Assembly: GCA_013177935.1 (NCBI GenBank) | Contig: JABLXZ010000002.1 | Location: 448,181-512,180, forward strand | Reading direction: 5' to 3' | Source of the DNA: a candidate division WOR-3 bacterium | GTDB taxonomy: Bacteria > Hydrothermota > Tepidihabitantia > Tepidihabitantales > Tepidihabitantaceae | Length of the DNA stretch: 64,000 nucleotides | In this document: positions 62,639-64,000 of the stretch, in pieces | Position numbering within the stretch: the first letter of the stretch is position 1 | How the letters are laid out: every line of letters starts with the position of its first letter | Notes under the pieces: generated by a model | The model's database searches: none | The model's input: only the letters and a program-made list of their open reading frames with translations | Told to the model about the DNA's origin: nothing | Made by a program: the position numbers and the translations under genes

Positions 62639-64000
62639 ATGTCTGAAGAGAATCATTCCAATTTTCCACCCCGTTATGACCCGAAACCGGTTGAGGAGAA
62701 GTGGTACCGGTTCTGGGAGGAGAACGGGTTCTTTACCGCCAATCCCGATTCGCCCAAGCCTAAGTTTTCGATTGTGATTCCACCGCCCAATGTGACCGGT
62801 TCTTTGCATATGGGTCACGCCCTGGACAACACTTTGCCCGATATTCTGATTCGGCGAAAAAAGATGCAGGGTTTTGAAACACTCTGGTTACCGGGTACCG
62901 ACCATGCGGGCATTGGTACGCAGGTAAAGGTTGAGCAGATGCTGGCAAAGGAGGGAAAGAACCGGTTTGACCTGGGACGAGAGGAGTTTCTACGCCGCGC
63001 CTGGGAGTGGAAGGAGAGGTACGGCAATGAGATTGTAAAGCAGTTGCGGCGCCTGGGGTGCTGTCTGGACTGGAGCCGGTTTCGGTTTACCCTTGACGAG
63101 GTTTGTGCCCGGGCGGTGCGCGAGGCTTTTGTTCGTTATTATGAAAGAGGGTTAATCTACCGGGGTTTGCGGATTGTTAACTGGTGCCCGCGCTGCCGGA
63201 CTGCACTCTCGGATTTAGAGGTGAAGTATCAGGAGGAAAAGAGCCAGTTGTGGTACATCCGTTATCCGTTTGCTGATGGTACGGGTGGTGTGGTGGTTGC
63301 CACGACCCGACCGGAGACGATGCTCGGTGATACCGCGGTTGCGGTCAATCCGGAAGACAAGCGTTATCAGGCGGTAGTGGGTAAGATGTTACGGCTGCCT
63401 TTAACCGAGCGACTGATTCCGATTGTCGCAGATGAGGCGGTGGAGATGGATTTTGGCACCGGGGCGGTGAAGGTGACACCAGCGCACGACCCGGTTGACT
63501 TTGAAATCGGAGAACGGCATCGCCTGGAGCGGCTCAAGGTGATTGATGATGACGGTAAAATGACGACATTGGTGCCGACGCAGTATCAGGGGATGACACG
63601 GGAGGAGTGCCGGCGCGCGGTAGTGGATGACCTTAAGGCGCAGGGGCTTCTTGAGAAGATTGAGGATTATGAGCATTCGGTTGGGACCTGTGACCGATGC
63701 GGGACCGCAATTGAGCCACTGGCGAGTGAACAGTGGTTTGTCAAAATGAAGCCGCTTGCGGAACCGGCAATCAGGGTCGTGGAAGAGGGTAAGGTCCGTT
63801 TTTATCCCGAGCGGTGGAATAAGGTTTATCTTGACTGGATGCGTAATGTTAAGGACTGGTGCATTTCCCGGCAGTTGTGGTGGGGACACCGGATTCCGGT
63901 CTGGTACTGTGATTGCGGTAAGGTTATCGTTGCAAGGCAGGACCCGGTTGAATGTCCGGACTGCCACAGTAAGAGTTTGCGCCAGGATGAGGATGTGCTC
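62639..64000 (+). CDS. valS: Valyl-tRNA synthetase, 5' part (runs off the window)
   Basis: The first 454 residues of ValS, the class I enzyme that charges tRNA-Val. The start is ATG 62639 (MSEENHSNFPPRYDPKPVE). The HIGH motif is HMGHA, inside PPPNVTGSLHMGHALDNT. LPGTDHAGIGTQ, a connective-peptide editing region (TTRPETMLGDTAVAVNP), APHDP-like TPAHDPVDFEIG and a zinc-type CPRCRTALS follow. The frame is open to the last base of the window; the KMSKS loop lies beyond it. Confidence 0.95.
   Translation, partial: MSEENHSNFPPRYDPKPVEEKWYRFWEENGFFTANPDSPKPKFSIVIPPPNVTGSLHMGHALDNTLPDILIRRKKMQGFETLWLPGTDHAGIGTQVKVEQMLAKEGKNRFDLGREEFLRRAWEWKERYGNEIVKQLRRLGCCLDWSRFRFTLDEVCARAVREAFVRYYERGLIYRGLRIVNWCPRCRTALSDLEVKYQEEKSQLWYIRYPFADGTGGVVVATTRPETMLGDTAVAVNPEDKRYQAVVGKMLRLPLTERLIPIVADEAVEMDFGTGAVKVTPAHDPVDFEIGERHRLERLKVIDDDGKMTTLVPTQYQGMTREECRRAVVDDLKAQGLLEKIEDYEHSVGTCDRCGTAIEPLASEQWFVKMKPLAEPAIRVVEEGKVRFYPERWNKVYLDWMRNVKDWCISRQLWWGHRIPVWYCDCGKVIVARQDPVECPDCHSKSLRQDEDVL

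Overview
The window is a 64 kb stretch of a bacterial chromosome of moderately high GC, densely packed with genes on both strands. I see no prophage, transposase, CRISPR array or tRNA gene. Three secreted proteins end in Por-type (T9SS type A) sorting tails, and two of these are built from SBBP-type beta-propeller repeats. There are also OmpA-type and TonB-receptor-like outer membrane proteins, an archaeal/eukaryotic-type two-subunit PheRS, and a 23S-5S rRNA unit without a 16S gene next to it. Together these suggest a didermic, uncultured lineage near the FCB group; a WOR-3-like candidate phylum is my best guess, but this is inference and not a taxonomic assignment.

Layout: 1-0.9 kb, an acyl-CoA dehydratase activase and the end of its upstream neighbour. 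0.9-4.6 kb (minus), murA-ispG-exported Ntn hydrolase. 4.6-6.6 kb, a T9SS-type secreted protein. 6.6-11 kb (minus), phoH-ybeY-two CNNM/CBS proteins-recO. 11.4-14.5 kb, a 978-residue double beta-propeller secreted protein. 14.6-21.5 kb, a P5C dehydrogenase, a cyclic-2,3-diphosphoglycerate-synthetase-like GTPase, pheS, pheT and a zinc-ribbon membrane protein. 21.5-29.6 kb, a ferritin-like protein, a TonB-receptor-like barrel, recA-recX, a stand-alone ThiD2 domain, a 55-residue desulforedoxin-like protein, and envelope proteins. 29.6-32.7 kb, thioredoxin, an FAD-linked oxidase and two DUF3795 proteins. 32.7-38.1 kb, alaS facing der-LCP. 38.2-42 kb, a SWIB protein and 23S-5S rRNA. 42-55.6 kb, a large type IV pilus locus. 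55.7-64 kb, an OmpA protein, a TVP38 membrane protein, secreted proteins, accC and the 5' part of valS.

The type IV pilus locus is the largest functional unit. It has five prepilin-like genes (two strongly acidic, two with extra C-terminal domains), an ABC transporter plus TPR-like membrane protein that may correspond to Myxococcus PilHIG, a PilM-PilN fusion, PilO, two tandem PilP-like proteins, the PilQ secretin, PilT and the prepilin peptidase. PilB and PilC are not in the window.

The most general signal is regulatory. I read 25 convincing sigma70-type promoters by eye, and 19 of them have a 16-bp spacer. For more than ten genes (murA, phoH, thiD2, alaS, valS, accC, a pseudopilin and others) the -10 box lies only about 7-16 bases before the start codon and no Shine-Dalgarno sequence is present. 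These transcripts should be leaderless or nearly so. Other genes in the same window have textbook AAGGAGG sites and long leaders, often with a hairpin. This pattern was used to correct several start codons, and it is the observation most worth following up.
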